This document shows positions 1 to 8,938 of a stretch of DNA of 64,000 nt, piece by piece. The stretch's first letter is position 1. The number at the start of each line of letters is the position of its first letter. A program made the translations under genes and the position numbers. The notes beneath the pieces were generated by a model. The model searched no databases. It saw only the letters and a program-made list of their open reading frames with translations, and had not been told where the DNA came from. Origin of the DNA: Liquorilactobacillus mali (GTDB lineage Bacteria; Bacillota; Bacilli; Lactobacillales; Lactobacillaceae); assembly GCF_001437155.1 (NCBI RefSeq), contig NZ_JQAR01000006.1:39380-103379 (forward strand). The letters run 5' to 3'.

Positions 1-1
1 A

Positions 2-316
2 GTAATTCTTCTCTTAGGAGCCACAATGTATCTATTAAACTCACCTATTCAAGTACACTTCTTTAGTGTCGCGGAAAAGGACTACCCGCAATCGTTGGTT
101 CTCTCCTCTTCTCTGAACTCTATCTTTTTTAACTTTGGAATTTCCCTCGGTTCTGCAACTGGTGGGGTTCTAGTTGCAAGTCATGGATTATCTGCAATCG
201 GTCCTGGTGCAAGCGTATTTGCAATCTTGTCTATCGTAATTGCAATCCTTCTAAATAAGGAGATTAGCCACGACAATAAGATGAAAATAAACAAGGTCGT
301 CGAGATTAACAATTAA
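2..316 (+). CDS. MFS transporter, C-terminal part (cut by window edge)
   Basis: The reading frame is open from base 2, so the ATG at 26 is probably internal and the gene starts before the window. The visible part has about three hydrophobic helices (around VILLLGATMYLL, then a Gly/Ala-rich helix with SLGSATGGVLVA, then a final helix ending AILLNK) and a charged cytoplasmic tail. This is the usual C-terminal end of a DHA1-type major facilitator drug/metabolite exporter. The substrate cannot be told. The gene converges on the DUF1129 gene and the two share a terminator. Confidence 0.7.
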   Translation, partial: VILLLGATMYLLNSPIQVHFFSVAEKDYPQSLVLSSSLNSIFFNFGISLGSATGGVLVASHGLSAIGPGASVFAILSIVIAILLNKEISHDNKMKINKVVEINN

Positions 317-372
317 ATATCAAAATCGGATTTTCATGTAACTTATTATGATGACAGTTAATTTGCACAAAT

Positions 373-435
373 AAAAAGCTTCCACTCAATCAAAAGTGGT
401 ATCAACCACATAATTTGATGAGTGAAAGCTTTTTT
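373..435. terminator. Bidirectional branched terminator
   Basis: A long imperfect inverted repeat has outer arms AAAAAGCTTCCACTC and GAGTGAAAGCTTTTTT, with a second small hairpin (GTGG/CCAC) in the loop. It has A- and T-tracts on both sides and lies between the convergent MFS and DUF1129 genes, so it can stop transcripts from both directions. Confidence 0.8.
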
Positions 436-463
436 AGTGTGTGACAAAAAACGGATAACCATT

Positions 464-1174
464 TTAAAATGGTGTGCTCTTAATGTCATACTTCTTCTTT
501 AAGAAGTAACGTAGCCCAAACACTAAGACTGCTAAAATAACATATACAATAGGCTCAAGTGTCTGATTGATCACACCAGAGACATTCACGACAAGCGTGT
601 ACGCTGATACCCAGATGATAACCAAGAGAAGCGATAATAGCATGGTCTTCCAAAAAGGTACTTTTTTGCCCTTAGTTCTGCGATCACCTGCAGCACGATA
701 AAAGTATGCCATCGCAACACCGGCGATAACCGATGTTACAATAAGTGTCAAGAATCCACCATTAATTTGAGAAGAATTTGGTGAAAATTGTTGCAAGATT
801 GCATACATGATACAAAACATTATGAACATCATCAATCCATTATCCAATGCGATTTTCCAAAAAGGTGTTGCTGTGGGTGCCTTCTTCGGCCCTTTGATAA
901 TTTCCTCAGCCTTTTCATTTACAGTTCCGTAAAGTTTTGTAGCAGTTATACCCTGACGCTGCTTTTCTTTAAGTTCTTCGGCCATCGCCTGCAGAGCATC
1001 TTCGATCTTTTGACTTGCAACATTCTTTTCTTCGAGAACCTTTTTTATTTTGAACAAATATTCTACATTGCGTTTCGTCAAATCAGCAGTGTCCTTTTTT
1101 TCAACTTTTTCCGTTACATTTTCCGTATTGGGAAGAGTTTGTTTACTTTCAGTTTCTTTATTATTTTCTGCCAA
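464..1174 (-). CDS. DUF1129 family membrane protein
   Basis: A 236-residue protein. The N-terminal third is charged and Lys/Glu-rich with likely coiled coil. It is followed by four hydrophobic segments (around FWKIALDNGLMMFIMFCIMYAIL, a second after SQINGGF, a third around MLLSLLLVIIWVSAY, a fourth around IVYVILAVLVFGL) and a basic tail. It matches DUF1129, a family of unknown function often found next to ychF in lactobacilli. I chose the TTG at 1174 (MAENNKE...) because the ATG at 1186 abuts the AAAGG ribosome site with no spacer; 1186 remains possible. It is the last gene of the rsmG-ychF cluster. Confidence 0.8.
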   Translation of the reverse strand: MAENNKETESKQTLPNTENVTEKVEKKDTADLTKRNVEYLFKIKKVLEEKNVASQKIEDALQAMAEELKEKQRQGITATKLYGTVNEKAEEIIKGPKKAPTATPFWKIALDNGLMMFIMFCIMYAILQQFSPNSSQINGGFLTLIVTSVIAGVAMAYFYRAAGDRRTKGKKVPFWKTMLLSLLLVIIWVSAYTLVVNVSGVINQTLEPIVYVILAVLVFGLRYFLKKKYDIKSTPF

Positions 1175-1201
1175 GATAATCCCCATCCTTTTACATAATT
1201 A

Positions 1202-2302
1202 CTACACATTAAATCTAAATTCAATAATGTCGCCGTCCTGAACCACATATTCTTTTCCTTCAGAGCGGAGACGTCCAGCCTCACGTACTGCAGCCACACT
1301 GCCATATTGATCCAAATCTTCAAATGAAAATGTCTCGGCACGGATAAAACCACGTTCAAAGTCCGAATGGATTATTCCTGCAACCTGAGGTGCTTTCATA
1401 CCCTGTTTAAATGTCCATGCACGCGTTTCTTTTCCACCAGCAGTGAAGAATGTCGCAAGTCCCAATAACTTGTACGCTGCCTTAATCAGTCGATCTAGGC
1501 CGGATTCCTCAACACCTTCTGCTTCTAAAAAGTCTTTCTTATCCGCGTCATCTAATTGAGCAATTTCTTCTTCTGTCTTTGCACTAACTGCCAGCATCTG
1601 TGAGCCTTCTTCTTCAGTAAATTTCTGAATTTGCTGAACATAGCTGTTAGAACTAGGATCTGCCATATCTTCCTCAGCAATATTAGCAACATATAAGACT
1701 GGTTTCGATGTAAGAAGGAACAATCCCTTAACAATTTTTTGTTCTTCTTCCTCGAATTCAAGTGAACGAACCGGTTTCCCAGCTTCTAGAACCGGTTTAA
1801 TTTTCTTCAGTACATTGAATTCAGCAACTGCTTCCTTATCCTTTGTTCGCGCAACTTTCTCGACCCTAGCATATCTCTTATTGATGCTTTCTAAGTCTGC
1901 CAGAGTTAATTCCAGATTAATAGTATCAATGTCATCTAAAGGATCGACCTTATTGCTGACATGTGTAATGTTATCATCATCAAAGGCACGGACAACATGA
2001 ACTATTGCATCAACTTGACGAATATTCTCCAAGAATTTGTTGCCCAAACCTTCACCCTTACTTGCACCTTTGACAATTCCCGCAATATCAGTGAATTCAA
2101 AGGTTGTCCGAATGATTTTCTTTGCTGGGATAAGTTCATCAATTCTTGCTAAACGCTGATCAGGTACTTCAACCATCCCCACATTAGGATCAATTGTAGC
2201 AAACGGATAGTTAGCCATCTCTGCTCCCGCGTTAGTAATAGCATTGAACAATGTTGACTTTCCAACATTGGGTAATCCCACAATTCCAGCTGTTAATGAC
2301 AT
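1202..2302 (-). CDS. ychF: Redox-regulated ATPase/GTPase YchF (Obg family)
   Basis: A 366-residue protein, the normal length for YchF/OLA1. The N-terminus has the P-loop GLPNVGKST, followed by DPNVGMVEVPD and the G3 motif DIAGIVKGASKGEGLGN. The C-terminal TGS domain ends in the diagnostic EFRFNV. YchF is a TRAFAC P-loop NTPase that prefers ATP, binds ribosomes and takes part in stress responses. It sits in the conserved parB-DUF951-ychF order. The start has a moderate ribosome site (AAAGAGTG). Confidence 0.97.
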   Translation of the reverse strand: MSLTAGIVGLPNVGKSTLFNAITNAGAEMANYPFATIDPNVGMVEVPDQRLARIDELIPAKKIIRTTFEFTDIAGIVKGASKGEGLGNKFLENIRQVDAIVHVVRAFDDDNITHVSNKVDPLDDIDTINLELTLADLESINKRYARVEKVARTKDKEAVAEFNVLKKIKPVLEAGKPVRSLEFEEEEQKIVKGLFLLTSKPVLYVANIAEEDMADPSSNSYVQQIQKFTEEEGSQMLAVSAKTEEEIAQLDDADKKDFLEAEGVEESGLDRLIKAAYKLLGLATFFTAGGKETRAWTFKQGMKAPQVAGIIHSDFERGFIRAETFSFEDLDQYGSVAAVREAGRLRSEGKEYVVQDGDIIEFRFNV

Positions 2303-2320
2303 AATTTATTTCACTCTTTC

Positions 2321-2521
2321 TTATTCTTCAATATTTGCTTTTTTTAGTATCTTCTTTAACTTGCGATTGAATTCCCGGCGAGGCAGCATTACCAAATGAC
2401 CGCATCCCGTGCATTTAATCTTAATGTCCATCCCTAACCTAATGATTTCCCAACTATTGGTACCACAAGGATGCGGCTTTTTCATCTCAACAACATCATG
2501 CAGTTCGTATTCAGCTTGCAT
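2321..2521 (-). CDS. DUF951 family small zinc-ribbon-like protein
   Basis: A 66-residue basic protein of the DUF951 family. It has the family pattern: an acidic start, VxMKKPHPCG, WEIIRLGxDIKIKCxGCGH and a basic R/K-rich tail. Three cysteines (PHPCG and CTGCG) suggest metal or nucleic-acid binding, but the function is unknown. The ATG at 2521 is preferred over an upstream in-frame GTG at 2527 because GGAGG lies seven bases before it. It sits between parB and ychF, its usual place in Firmicutes. Confidence 0.9.
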   Translation of the reverse strand: MQAEYELHDVVEMKKPHPCGTNSWEIIRLGMDIKIKCTGCGHLVMLPRREFNRKLKKILKKANIEE

Positions 2522-2547
2522 TCTCACACCTCCATTTATTCTAATGG

Positions 2548-3429
2548 TTAATCAAGATTTACTCCAAGTATATCCATAATTCGATTAAAATCAGATGTCG
2601 ACAAGTAATCAATTTCAATCCTGCCCTTGCCTTGTCTAGAGCTTGTTTTAACTGTAACCTTTGTCCCAAACTTCTCACGTAGTGCATTTTCACTTTGCTC
2701 GTAGTAAACTGCGTTGGGATCTTTTTTTACCTTTTTAGCAGTTTTTGTTTCATCACCATTTATCTTAGCAACCAATTGTTCGAGCTGTCGCACAGTTAAA
2801 TTCTCAGCAACTGTCTTTTTCGCAACAGAGATAACGTGTTTCTTATCTTTTAAAGCTAGTAAAGTTCTAGCCTGTCCCATTGATAATTCCTCATTTTGCA
2901 ACATATCCTTAACTTCTTTTGGCAATCCAAGGAGTCTCAAATAGTTTGCAATATATGGCCTGCTTTTCCCAAGACGTTCAGAAACTTGTGCCTGTGTAAG
3001 TTGCAGTTTGTCCATCAAAGTGCTGTAAGCCTGTGCCTCTTCAAGCGGCGTTAAATCTTCACGCTGCAGATTTTCAAGGATTGCAATTTCCATCATGCTT
3101 GCCTCATCAATCTCACGAATAATTGCAGGGATGTTCTTCTTTTCTGCCAGTTTAGAAGCTCTGAAGCGTCGCTCGCCGGAGATTATCTCATACCCTTTGA
3201 CGCTTGATTTACGGACAATAATTGGCTGAAAAACACCTGACTTTTTAATTGAAACCGAAAGCTCTGACAATGATGCCTCATCAAATATTTTGCGAGGCTG
3301 ATAGGGATTTGGTCGAATATCGTCCAAAGCTAATTCCGTGACAACTTCTTGACCATCATCAACTTGTTCTAAATCTTGGAAAAGTGCCTCAATTCCTCTG
3401 CCGAGCCCTTTATTATTTTTATTCACCAT
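2548..3429 (-). CDS. parB: Chromosome partitioning protein ParB/Spo0J
   Basis: A 293-residue ParB. It starts at MVNKNNKGLGRGIEALF, the conserved ParA-stimulating N-terminus. The CTPase-type nuclease fold follows with NPYQPRKIF and GERRFRASK, then an HTH region (TQAQVSERLGKSRPYIANYLRLL) that reads parS, and a C-terminal dimerisation domain. A longer in-frame ORF reaches 3540, but the ATG at 3429 overlaps the end of parA by 11 bases, a normal coupled start. ParB loads on parS near the origin and works with ParA and SMC in segregation. Confidence 0.96.
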   Translation of the reverse strand: MVNKNNKGLGRGIEALFQDLEQVDDGQEVVTELALDDIRPNPYQPRKIFDEASLSELSVSIKKSGVFQPIIVRKSSVKGYEIISGERRFRASKLAEKKNIPAIIREIDEASMMEIAILENLQREDLTPLEEAQAYSTLMDKLQLTQAQVSERLGKSRPYIANYLRLLGLPKEVKDMLQNEELSMGQARTLLALKDKKHVISVAKKTVAENLTVRQLEQLVAKINGDETKTAKKVKKDPNAVYYEQSENALREKFGTKVTVKTSSRQGKGRIEIDYLSTSDFNRIMDILGVNLD

Positions 3430-4186
3430 GATTAGCCAAAACCTCCTTTGCCAATGCCATATATTCCTTGGCACCTTTTGATGCGGGGTCATAATCAACA
3501 ATTGCAAGCCCATGACTTGGTGCTTCTGATAAGCGGACATTTCTTGGTATCACTGTTTGATAGACTTTGTCCTTAAAGAACTTCTGAACTTCCTCAACAA
3601 CTTGTGAGCCAAGATTGGTACGTGCATCCAACATAGTCATTAAAACACCCTCGATAGCCAGTTGTGGATTAAAATGTTTCTGCACTAATTTGATAGTATT
3701 TATCAGCTGACTCAAACCTTCCAGTGCATAGTACTCACTTTGAACTGGAATTAAGATTGAATCACTAGCACTAAATGCATTGATCGTTAATAGTCCAAGA
3801 GAAGGAGGACAATCAATTAGAATATAATCATAATCATTCCTAATCTGCTTAATAGCATCCAAAAGTCGTGATTCACGTGCCATCTGTGATGTTAGTTCAA
3901 TCTCTGCACCTGATAATTGAATTGTTGCAGGAACAATTTCAAGCCCTTCATGACTTGTAGCGATAATCGTATCAGCAATTGGATATTCATTAACTAAAAC
4001 ATCATAAATATCTTTCTCAATCTCCGTCTTTCTAACTCCGACACCGCTAGTTGCATTACCCTGTGCATCTGAATCAATCAATAAGACTTTCTTGCCCAAG
4101 TCTGCAAGACAAGCTCCCAAATTGACACTTGTTGTTGTCTTGCCTACACCACCCTTTTGGTTGGCAAGCGCTATTACAATCCCCAT
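3419..4186 (-). CDS. parA: Chromosome partitioning ATPase ParA/Soj
   Basis: A 255-residue deviant Walker ATPase. It has the Walker A motif KGGVGKTT near residue 11, the A' motif LLIDSDAQGNAT and Walker B around LIDCPPSLG. An upstream extension of the ORF is ignored: the ATG at 4186 (MGIVIALANQKGG) has an AGGAGGG ribosome site, and the extension overlaps noc. ParA binds nucleoid DNA as an ATP dimer, is stimulated by ParB, and in Bacillus relatives also regulates DnaA. It is translationally coupled to parB. Confidence 0.96.
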   Translation of the reverse strand: MGIVIALANQKGGVGKTTTSVNLGACLADLGKKVLLIDSDAQGNATSGVGVRKTEIEKDIYDVLVNEYPIADTIIATSHEGLEIVPATIQLSGAEIELTSQMARESRLLDAIKQIRNDYDYILIDCPPSLGLLTINAFSASDSILIPVQSEYYALEGLSQLINTIKLVQKHFNPQLAIEGVLMTMLDARTNLGSQVVEEVQKFFKDKVYQTVIPRNVRLSEAPSHGLAIVDYDPASKGAKEYMALAKEVLANHGE

Positions 4187-4208
4187 GTTTTCTGACCCTC
4201 CTATGACA

Positions 4209-5060
4209 TTATTTATTGTCTTGCTGTTCTTTATCAACTGGAATATCAATTACGATTCGATGGAACCCTGGAACATCTTCTTCATGTGTCTTGACCTTCA
4301 TTCCATTCTCCTTAATCAGCTTAACCGATTTCTTGATCGTATTTACTGCGATCCGTGTATCATGAAGTGCCTTATTACGCCGTGGCTTCTTAGTCGTATT
4401 ATTAACAGTCTTTTCTTCCTTTTCCAGTTCTTTAAGAACAAGTGCTTCTGTTTCCTTAACTGTCAGCTGGTTATCAATAACTCGCTTTATTATCGCAATC
4501 TGTTTCTCATCATCCAAGCTCAATACACTGCGTCCATGACGTTCCAGAATTTTGCGCTGCATGATTACGCGCTGCACATAAGGTGCCAACTTGAGTAATC
4601 TCAACTTATTTGCAACAAATGATTGACTCTTGCCAAGTGCCTTGGCTAGCTCTACTTGTGTCAGCTTGTTTAACTCCATCAGTTCACGATAAGCCTTGGC
4701 TTCTTCAATTGCAGTCAAGCCCTCACGCTGCAGGTTCTCGATTACAGCGAGTGATGCAGCTTCAGTGTCTGTCATTTTCTTGACGATTGCCGGAATCTTA
4801 TTCCATTGTAGCAACGATACAGCTCTGAAGCGCCGTTCACCAGCGATAATCTCGAATTTATTTTCTTGAAATTCTCTTACAATGATTGGCTGCAACAAAC
4901 CATGATCACGGATTGTATTTGCTAATTCGACTATTTTTTCTTCTTCAAAAACCTTACGTGGTTGAAATCTATTAGGCACAATCTGTGAGAGTTCAATTTC
5001 TCTTACAGATTGCGTTTGGGCTTCTGGTTTCTTATCCTTATTCCAAAATGAAAATGCCAC
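4209..5060 (-). CDS. noc: Nucleoid occlusion protein Noc (ParB paralogue)
   Basis: A 283-residue ParB-family protein. The N-terminal MAFSFWNKDKKPE is the amphipathic membrane-targeting helix typical of Noc. The CTP-binding motifs NRFQPRKVF and GERRFRAVS follow, with an HTH around TQVELAKALGKSQSFVANKLRLL. The placement rsmG-noc-parA-parB also fits Noc. Noc binds NBS DNA, spreads, and anchors DNA to the membrane so that FtsZ does not assemble over the nucleoid. Confidence 0.93.
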   Translation of the reverse strand: MAFSFWNKDKKPEAQTQSVREIELSQIVPNRFQPRKVFEEEKIVELANTIRDHGLLQPIIVREFQENKFEIIAGERRFRAVSLLQWNKIPAIVKKMTDTEAASLAVIENLQREGLTAIEEAKAYRELMELNKLTQVELAKALGKSQSFVANKLRLLKLAPYVQRVIMQRKILERHGRSVLSLDDEKQIAIIKRVIDNQLTVKETEALVLKELEKEEKTVNNTTKKPRRNKALHDTRIAVNTIKKSVKLIKENGMKVKTHEEDVPGFHRIVIDIPVDKEQQDNK

Positions 5061-5091
5061 TATTGTTTCCTCCCCGAATGTCTATCCTAGT

Positions 5092-5820
5092 CTATCCTAC
5101 TAGAGGCTGCTTTCCAGGTGTCCCTGCTTTTCTTGGATATTTTGCCGGTGTCTTTTTGACTTTATCGATCTTAATAATATGACGCTCATCGCTTGTTATG
5201 GGAAGTACCAGCTTGTTATCCTGTACGAATTCTCCACCTAATGTCTTAATTGCAAATTGTGCTTCGTCAAGTTCTGTGTGTGCTTTTTGAGCTTTTAGGG
5301 CAACAAAACTTCCGCCAACCTTAACTAAAGGCAAACATAGCTCTGCTAAGACATTGAGACGCGCAACGGCTCGAGCAGTCACAATATCAAAACTTTCACG
5401 GTATTGACTCTTTTTACCTGCAAATTCTTCTGCACGCGCATGATAGAACGACACACCTGTCAATCCAAGATTATTGGCCAACTGATCCAAAAAAAGAATG
5501 CGCTTGTTCAAAGAATCAACAATTGTTACCTCAAGGTTCGGAAAGGCTATTTTTAATGGAATTGACGGAAATCCAGCTCCAGCACCGACATCGCATAAGG
5601 TCAGTGGCATATTTTGTAACTGTGAAACGGCCACACCTGTCAAGATTGAATCAAAAAAGTGTTTTAGATACACCTCATTTTTTTCGGTAATTGCTGTCAA
5701 GTTAGTATGTGCATTGAAGTCTACCAGCAACTGAAAATAATCTTCATATTGCTCCATCTGATGGGCATCTAGTTTTATTCCCAGGTCTAAAAGAGCCTGT
5801 TTAAATTCTGTTGGATTCAT
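5092..5820 (-). CDS. rsmG: 16S rRNA (guanine-N7) methyltransferase RsmG
   Basis: A 242-residue Rossmann-fold SAM methyltransferase that modifies G527 of 16S rRNA (E. coli numbering). The SAM motif I is [17 protein letters not shown], followed by [23 protein letters not shown] and [10 protein letters not shown]. The ATG at 5820 has AAAAAGGAGC in front, so the 17-residue upstream extension is rejected. It is the first gene of the noc-parAB cluster. Loss of RsmG usually gives low-level streptomycin resistance. Confidence 0.95.
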   Translation of the reverse strand: MNPTEFKQALLDLGIKLDAHQMEQYEDYFQLLVDFNAHTNLTAITEKNEVYLKHFFDSILTGVAVSQLQNMPLTLCDVGAGAGFPSIPLKIAFPNLEVTIVDSLNKRILFLDQLANNLGLTGVSFYHARAEEFAGKKSQYRESFDIVTARAVARLNVLAELCLPLVKVGGSFVALKAQKAHTELDEAQFAIKTLGGEFVQDNKLVLPITSDERHIIKIDKVKKTPAKYPRKAGTPGKQPLVG

Positions 5821-5851
5821 ATTGCTCCTTTTTAATATCTGATTGCATTTT

Positions 5852-5871
5852 GTGAAACACAATTGTTTCAC
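5852..5871. promoter_or_regulatory. Inverted repeat GTGAAACA-N4-TGTTTCAC in the rsmG leader
   Basis: A perfect 8-bp inverted repeat with a CAAT spacer lies just downstream of the likely rsmG promoter. The arms are exactly the two half-sites of the ParB site parS (TGTTTCAC and GTGAAACA) but in swapped order. It may be an operator or an mRNA 5' hairpin. Binding by ParB or Noc is only a suggestion. Confidence 0.5.
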
Positions 5872-5882
5872 GAACTACTCTT

Positions 5883-5911
5883 AGTTTATGATACTTTTAA
5901 GGTTAATTCAA
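5883..5911 (-). promoter_or_regulatory. Likely sigma-A promoter of rsmG-noc-parAB
   Basis: On the minus strand: TTGAAT (-35), 17 bases, TAAACT (-10), about 60 bases before the rsmG start. Each hexamer matches consensus at four of six positions. It is the only good candidate in this intergenic stretch. Confidence 0.5.
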
Positions 5912-5956
5912 GGTCTTATGAATAACAATCTTATTGATTTCTTGTTTGTTAATTAG

Positions 5957-5987
5957 AAAAAGCCTGCCAAGTCGGCAAGCTTTTTTT
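5957..5987. terminator. Terminator at the end of the fliD-fliS-GT operon
   Basis: The stem AAAAAGC(C/T)TGCC pairs with GGCA-A-GCTTTTTT across an AAGTC loop, with one mismatch. T-runs are present on both strands. It lies 27 bases past the glycosyltransferase stop and marks the left end of the motility region. Confidence 0.75.
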
Positions 5988-6013
5988 ACTATTGTTTTGC
6001 AGATACACTTTAT

Positions 6014-8173
6014 TTATAATAACCTCTCGTACAATTCATGTAATCGATCGACATCTCTATCTTCTGGCAGCAATTCTTTTAACTGATTAATCATGGACAG
6101 TACGCCCTCGGTTTTCCCTTGGCGGATCATATCCAAAATTTGTGTCTTAACCTGATTACCTAGGCGCTGCATTTCGGCAGCAATCTGTTTCTGCTTTATT
6201 TCGAGTCCTTGATACTTCTTTACAAGATGATCTACAATTATTTTTGAATCCTGATAACAATTCAGGCCCCATCTAAGATTGGCAAAGTACAATGAGTAAT
6301 TGCCCTCTTGCTGTTCTTCCAAAGCTCGAGCAAGAAAGATACCAAATCTTGTTTCGGCAGGCAATAAATTAGACGGTTCCCCCGACAAAAGTTCTTTATG
6401 ATACAGGTACTGTGCACAATTCACAACACTCCGCGCATAAAAGGGAAGCTGCTCTTCAATATTTTCCGGTAGGATTTCTTCACTGAAGACAAATTCATGA
6501 TACAACTGCTGCAATAAAGACTCTCTGCGTTGTGATTTTGGCCAAGCACTCTCGATACTTCGCGCAAACTCAGGAATCTCACCCTTTTTCGAACTCATCT
6601 TATGTACTATTGCAAGTGAAGCCCCATACCAATCTTCTTGACTTATTCTGTCAATCGTAAAGGCCGGATCAATTCCTCTAGTAACCAGTTCTACAAATAA
6701 TTCTTCATTAGGCAATGCGCATGTTATATTTCTTTTTTTGATTGTCCGTAAAAGAACATCAAATTCTCCTTGATTGCGTGCAATCAATAAGCGCTGGAGC
6801 AATACAAAATCATCATCTGAATTCAGTTTAGCAACAAAAGCTGCGAGTTTTTTTGCTTCAGTTACATCCTTTTGCTTCAAGATAACTATGTCGCGCCCGA
6901 AAATATCTGGCAACTGTCCATCATTGTTAAGCAGCACATCATGTAATTGCTGTAACCCCTTAGAATCATTCTCTAAAAATAATGCCTCTAATATGGTCCC
7001 CAACAATCTAGCAGTACTGTTAAAATCATACTTCCAAGGAACATATCTGGCAAAATGAATTACGGTGCGATAATTCTTCTCGACCATTGCCTTGATAAAG
7101 ATCTTCATAATCATCTTTATCCCCATCTCAACACTGACAAGTTCTCTAAAGTAAAAAGATGATTGATTAACAAATTCACTTTGATGAGTACTCAGCCACC
7201 GTATATTAAGCATATAGTCTTCTAAATAGTTAGCAGCCTGAGGGAAATCTTCCATACTCAGTAAGTTAACGAAGATTAATTGATCAAGGACGCATCTTTG
7301 ATATTGATTAAGTTTAAACTCACCAGCATATTCTTCCTTAATATGCAGCACATCTTGCCAACGTTCATTACGCAAACGTGCCTGAATCATGTAGCACATG
7401 AGGGTGAATGCATCATTTTTGTTCATCGGATTCTTATTATCTTTTGCAAAGAAGTTATTCAGCCCTTCTTGTGCAGTCTCAAAAACGGTATCTCGTTGTT
7501 TCTTGGTATTCTTACCCATACCAGCAACCAACTGTGCCCATAAATGCATATCATAAGGATTACTCTCAAGTCCTTCTCGCATAATGCTTTCATTACGCTC
7601 AAGTTTGCCATCAAGGCTCTTACCCACATATCCAAAATGATGCATAAACACATTTGTAGCTTTGGTGGGAACATAGATAGGAGACAAATATTCATGAATT
7701 GGACTCTTAAATTCCGTATTTTCAGTCAGTCGAACACAACGTGTCTCAATGTTCTTGGAATAATTTGTACCTTCTAAATTATGATAATTTCTTCTAATAT
7801 ACGAAAGTGAACCATATTTTGAGTATTCCTTTTCATTATTGAAAAAAGCAACTAGCTCTGAAACATCATCAAACCACTCGTCATCATCTAGAAAGAGGAA
7901 CCATTTACCCCGTCCTTTTTTAAGACCTGCATTACGTGCAGCCGCAAAGTCATTATTCCATTCATAGGACACAACTAAGTCAGCATATTCTGTTGCAACT
8001 TGCAGCGATCCATCACTTTTTTCAGCCCCAACAGTATCGACCACAATCAGTTCACTAGGGACTTGGTTCAAGATTGGCAATAATGAATCCATGCATTTTT
8101 GCACACTATCTAGGTGATTGGAAACAAGTAAAGAAATTGTTAACACTGGCTGACTCCATTTAATTCGCTCCAT
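6014..8173 (-). CDS. Family 2 glycosyltransferase with long helical repeat domain (probable flagellar glycosyltransferase)
   Basis: A 719-residue protein. Residues 1-230 are a GT-A fold: LTISLLVSNHLDSVQKCMDSLLP, ELIVVDTVGAEKSDGS, NNDFAAARNAGLKKGRGKW and the metal/nucleotide motif DDDEW near residue 96. The remaining ~480 residues are helical with TPR-like spacing, as in SunS-like and clostridial tetratricopeptide glycosyltransferases. There is no membrane segment. It is the last gene after fliD-fliT-fliS and beside flagellin, so glycosylation of flagellin or the cap on Ser/Thr is the best guess. The donor sugar is unknown. Confidence 0.8.
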   Translation of the reverse strand: MERIKWSQPVLTISLLVSNHLDSVQKCMDSLLPILNQVPSELIVVDTVGAEKSDGSLQVATEYADLVVSYEWNNDFAAARNAGLKKGRGKWFLFLDDDEWFDDVSELVAFFNNEKEYSKYGSLSYIRRNYHNLEGTNYSKNIETRCVRLTENTEFKSPIHEYLSPIYVPTKATNVFMHHFGYVGKSLDGKLERNESIMREGLESNPYDMHLWAQLVAGMGKNTKKQRDTVFETAQEGLNNFFAKDNKNPMNKNDAFTLMCYMIQARLRNERWQDVLHIKEEYAGEFKLNQYQRCVLDQLIFVNLLSMEDFPQAANYLEDYMLNIRWLSTHQSEFVNQSSFYFRELVSVEMGIKMIMKIFIKAMVEKNYRTVIHFARYVPWKYDFNSTARLLGTILEALFLENDSKGLQQLHDVLLNNDGQLPDIFGRDIVILKQKDVTEAKKLAAFVAKLNSDDDFVLLQRLLIARNQGEFDVLLRTIKKRNITCALPNEELFVELVTRGIDPAFTIDRISQEDWYGASLAIVHKMSSKKGEIPEFARSIESAWPKSQRRESLLQQLYHEFVFSEEILPENIEEQLPFYARSVVNCAQYLYHKELLSGEPSNLLPAETRFGIFLARALEEQQEGNYSLYFANLRWGLNCYQDSKIIVDHLVKKYQGLEIKQKQIAAEMQRLGNQVKTQILDMIRQGKTEGVLSMINQLKELLPEDRDVDRLHELYERLL

Positions 8174-8190
8174 CTAACCCATTCCTTTTA

Positions 8191-8580
8191 TCAAATATTA
8201 TTTTGCTGAGACAACACTTCCCGCCACGATTCAAGCAATTCACTTAGCATGTCGATAACTGGTCCAATCGGTTCCTTATCCTTACCCAAATTTGCTTTGA
8301 CTAGTTCATTTAGCATGAAGTCGTATAGACTGACGAGATTTGCTGGCAGCTCTCCAGCGACCTCTTGATTAATACTCTGCTTTAATTCATTAATAATATC
8401 CTGTGCCTTAACCAATTCATGATGAGCACTCTTGTTATCAGAATTATCCAATGCGAACTCCGCACGTTTGAGACTCTTGATTGCGCCCTCATACAAGAAA
8501 ATGACTAACTTCTCGGGTGATGCTCCTAAAATCTGACTGCCTAGGTAAACATCTTTTGCTCTGCGATTATCTGTATACAT
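8191..8580 (-). CDS. fliS: Flagellin export chaperone FliS
   Basis: A 129-residue all-helical protein with the FliS signature: an N-terminal VYLGSQILGASPEKLVIFLYEGAIKSLKRAE, then QDIINELKQSIN and LYDFMLNELVKANLGKD. FliS caps the C-terminal D0 helix of flagellin, preventing polymerisation in the cytoplasm and delivering it to FlhA. It has a strong ribosome site (AAAGGAG) and follows fliT by 20 bases. Confidence 0.95.
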   Translation of the reverse strand: MYTDNRRAKDVYLGSQILGASPEKLVIFLYEGAIKSLKRAEFALDNSDNKSAHHELVKAQDIINELKQSINQEVAGELPANLVSLYDFMLNELVKANLGKDKEPIGPVIDMLSELLESWREVLSQQNNI

Positions 8581-8600
8581 ATACTTATACTCCTTTAATA

Positions 8601-8927
8601 CTATAAGTCCATATCAATCAGCGATGGTCCTTCTTCTTGTTGCAAATAGGTCATTACAGTACTTTTTTGCGATTGATTTAACTTCTGAATATGGTTCAAA
8701 GTCTCGTGTTTCTTTTCCTTAAGTTGTGAGATAAGCAATTCATAATTATGCTGCACTCGTTTATACTCAGCCATATCAGCTAACCCATCTGGTCTAGTAA
8801 GACTTTTCAAAGTATCTAACATTGTATTAGTTTCATTAAGTACTTCCTCGTACTCAGATATTTCTTGATACGAACTGTTTTCAATCAGTTCGTTTATCTG
8901 CGTTATTGTTTTCTTATAATCATTCAC
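8601..8927 (-). CDS. FliT-like flagellar protein
   Basis: A 108-residue, highly charged, helical protein with no membrane segment, lying between fliD and fliS. FliT-type chaperones sit here in many Firmicutes and bind the C-terminus of the filament cap FliD. Sequence identity is too weak to prove this by eye, so the call rests on size, helical character and position. Confidence 0.65.
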   Translation of the reverse strand: MNDYKKTITQINELIENSSYQEISEYEEVLNETNTMLDTLKSLTRPDGLADMAEYKRVQHNYELLISQLKEKKHETLNHIQKLNQSQKSTVMTYLQQEEGPSLIDMDL

Positions 8928-8938
8928 TTGCTTACCTC

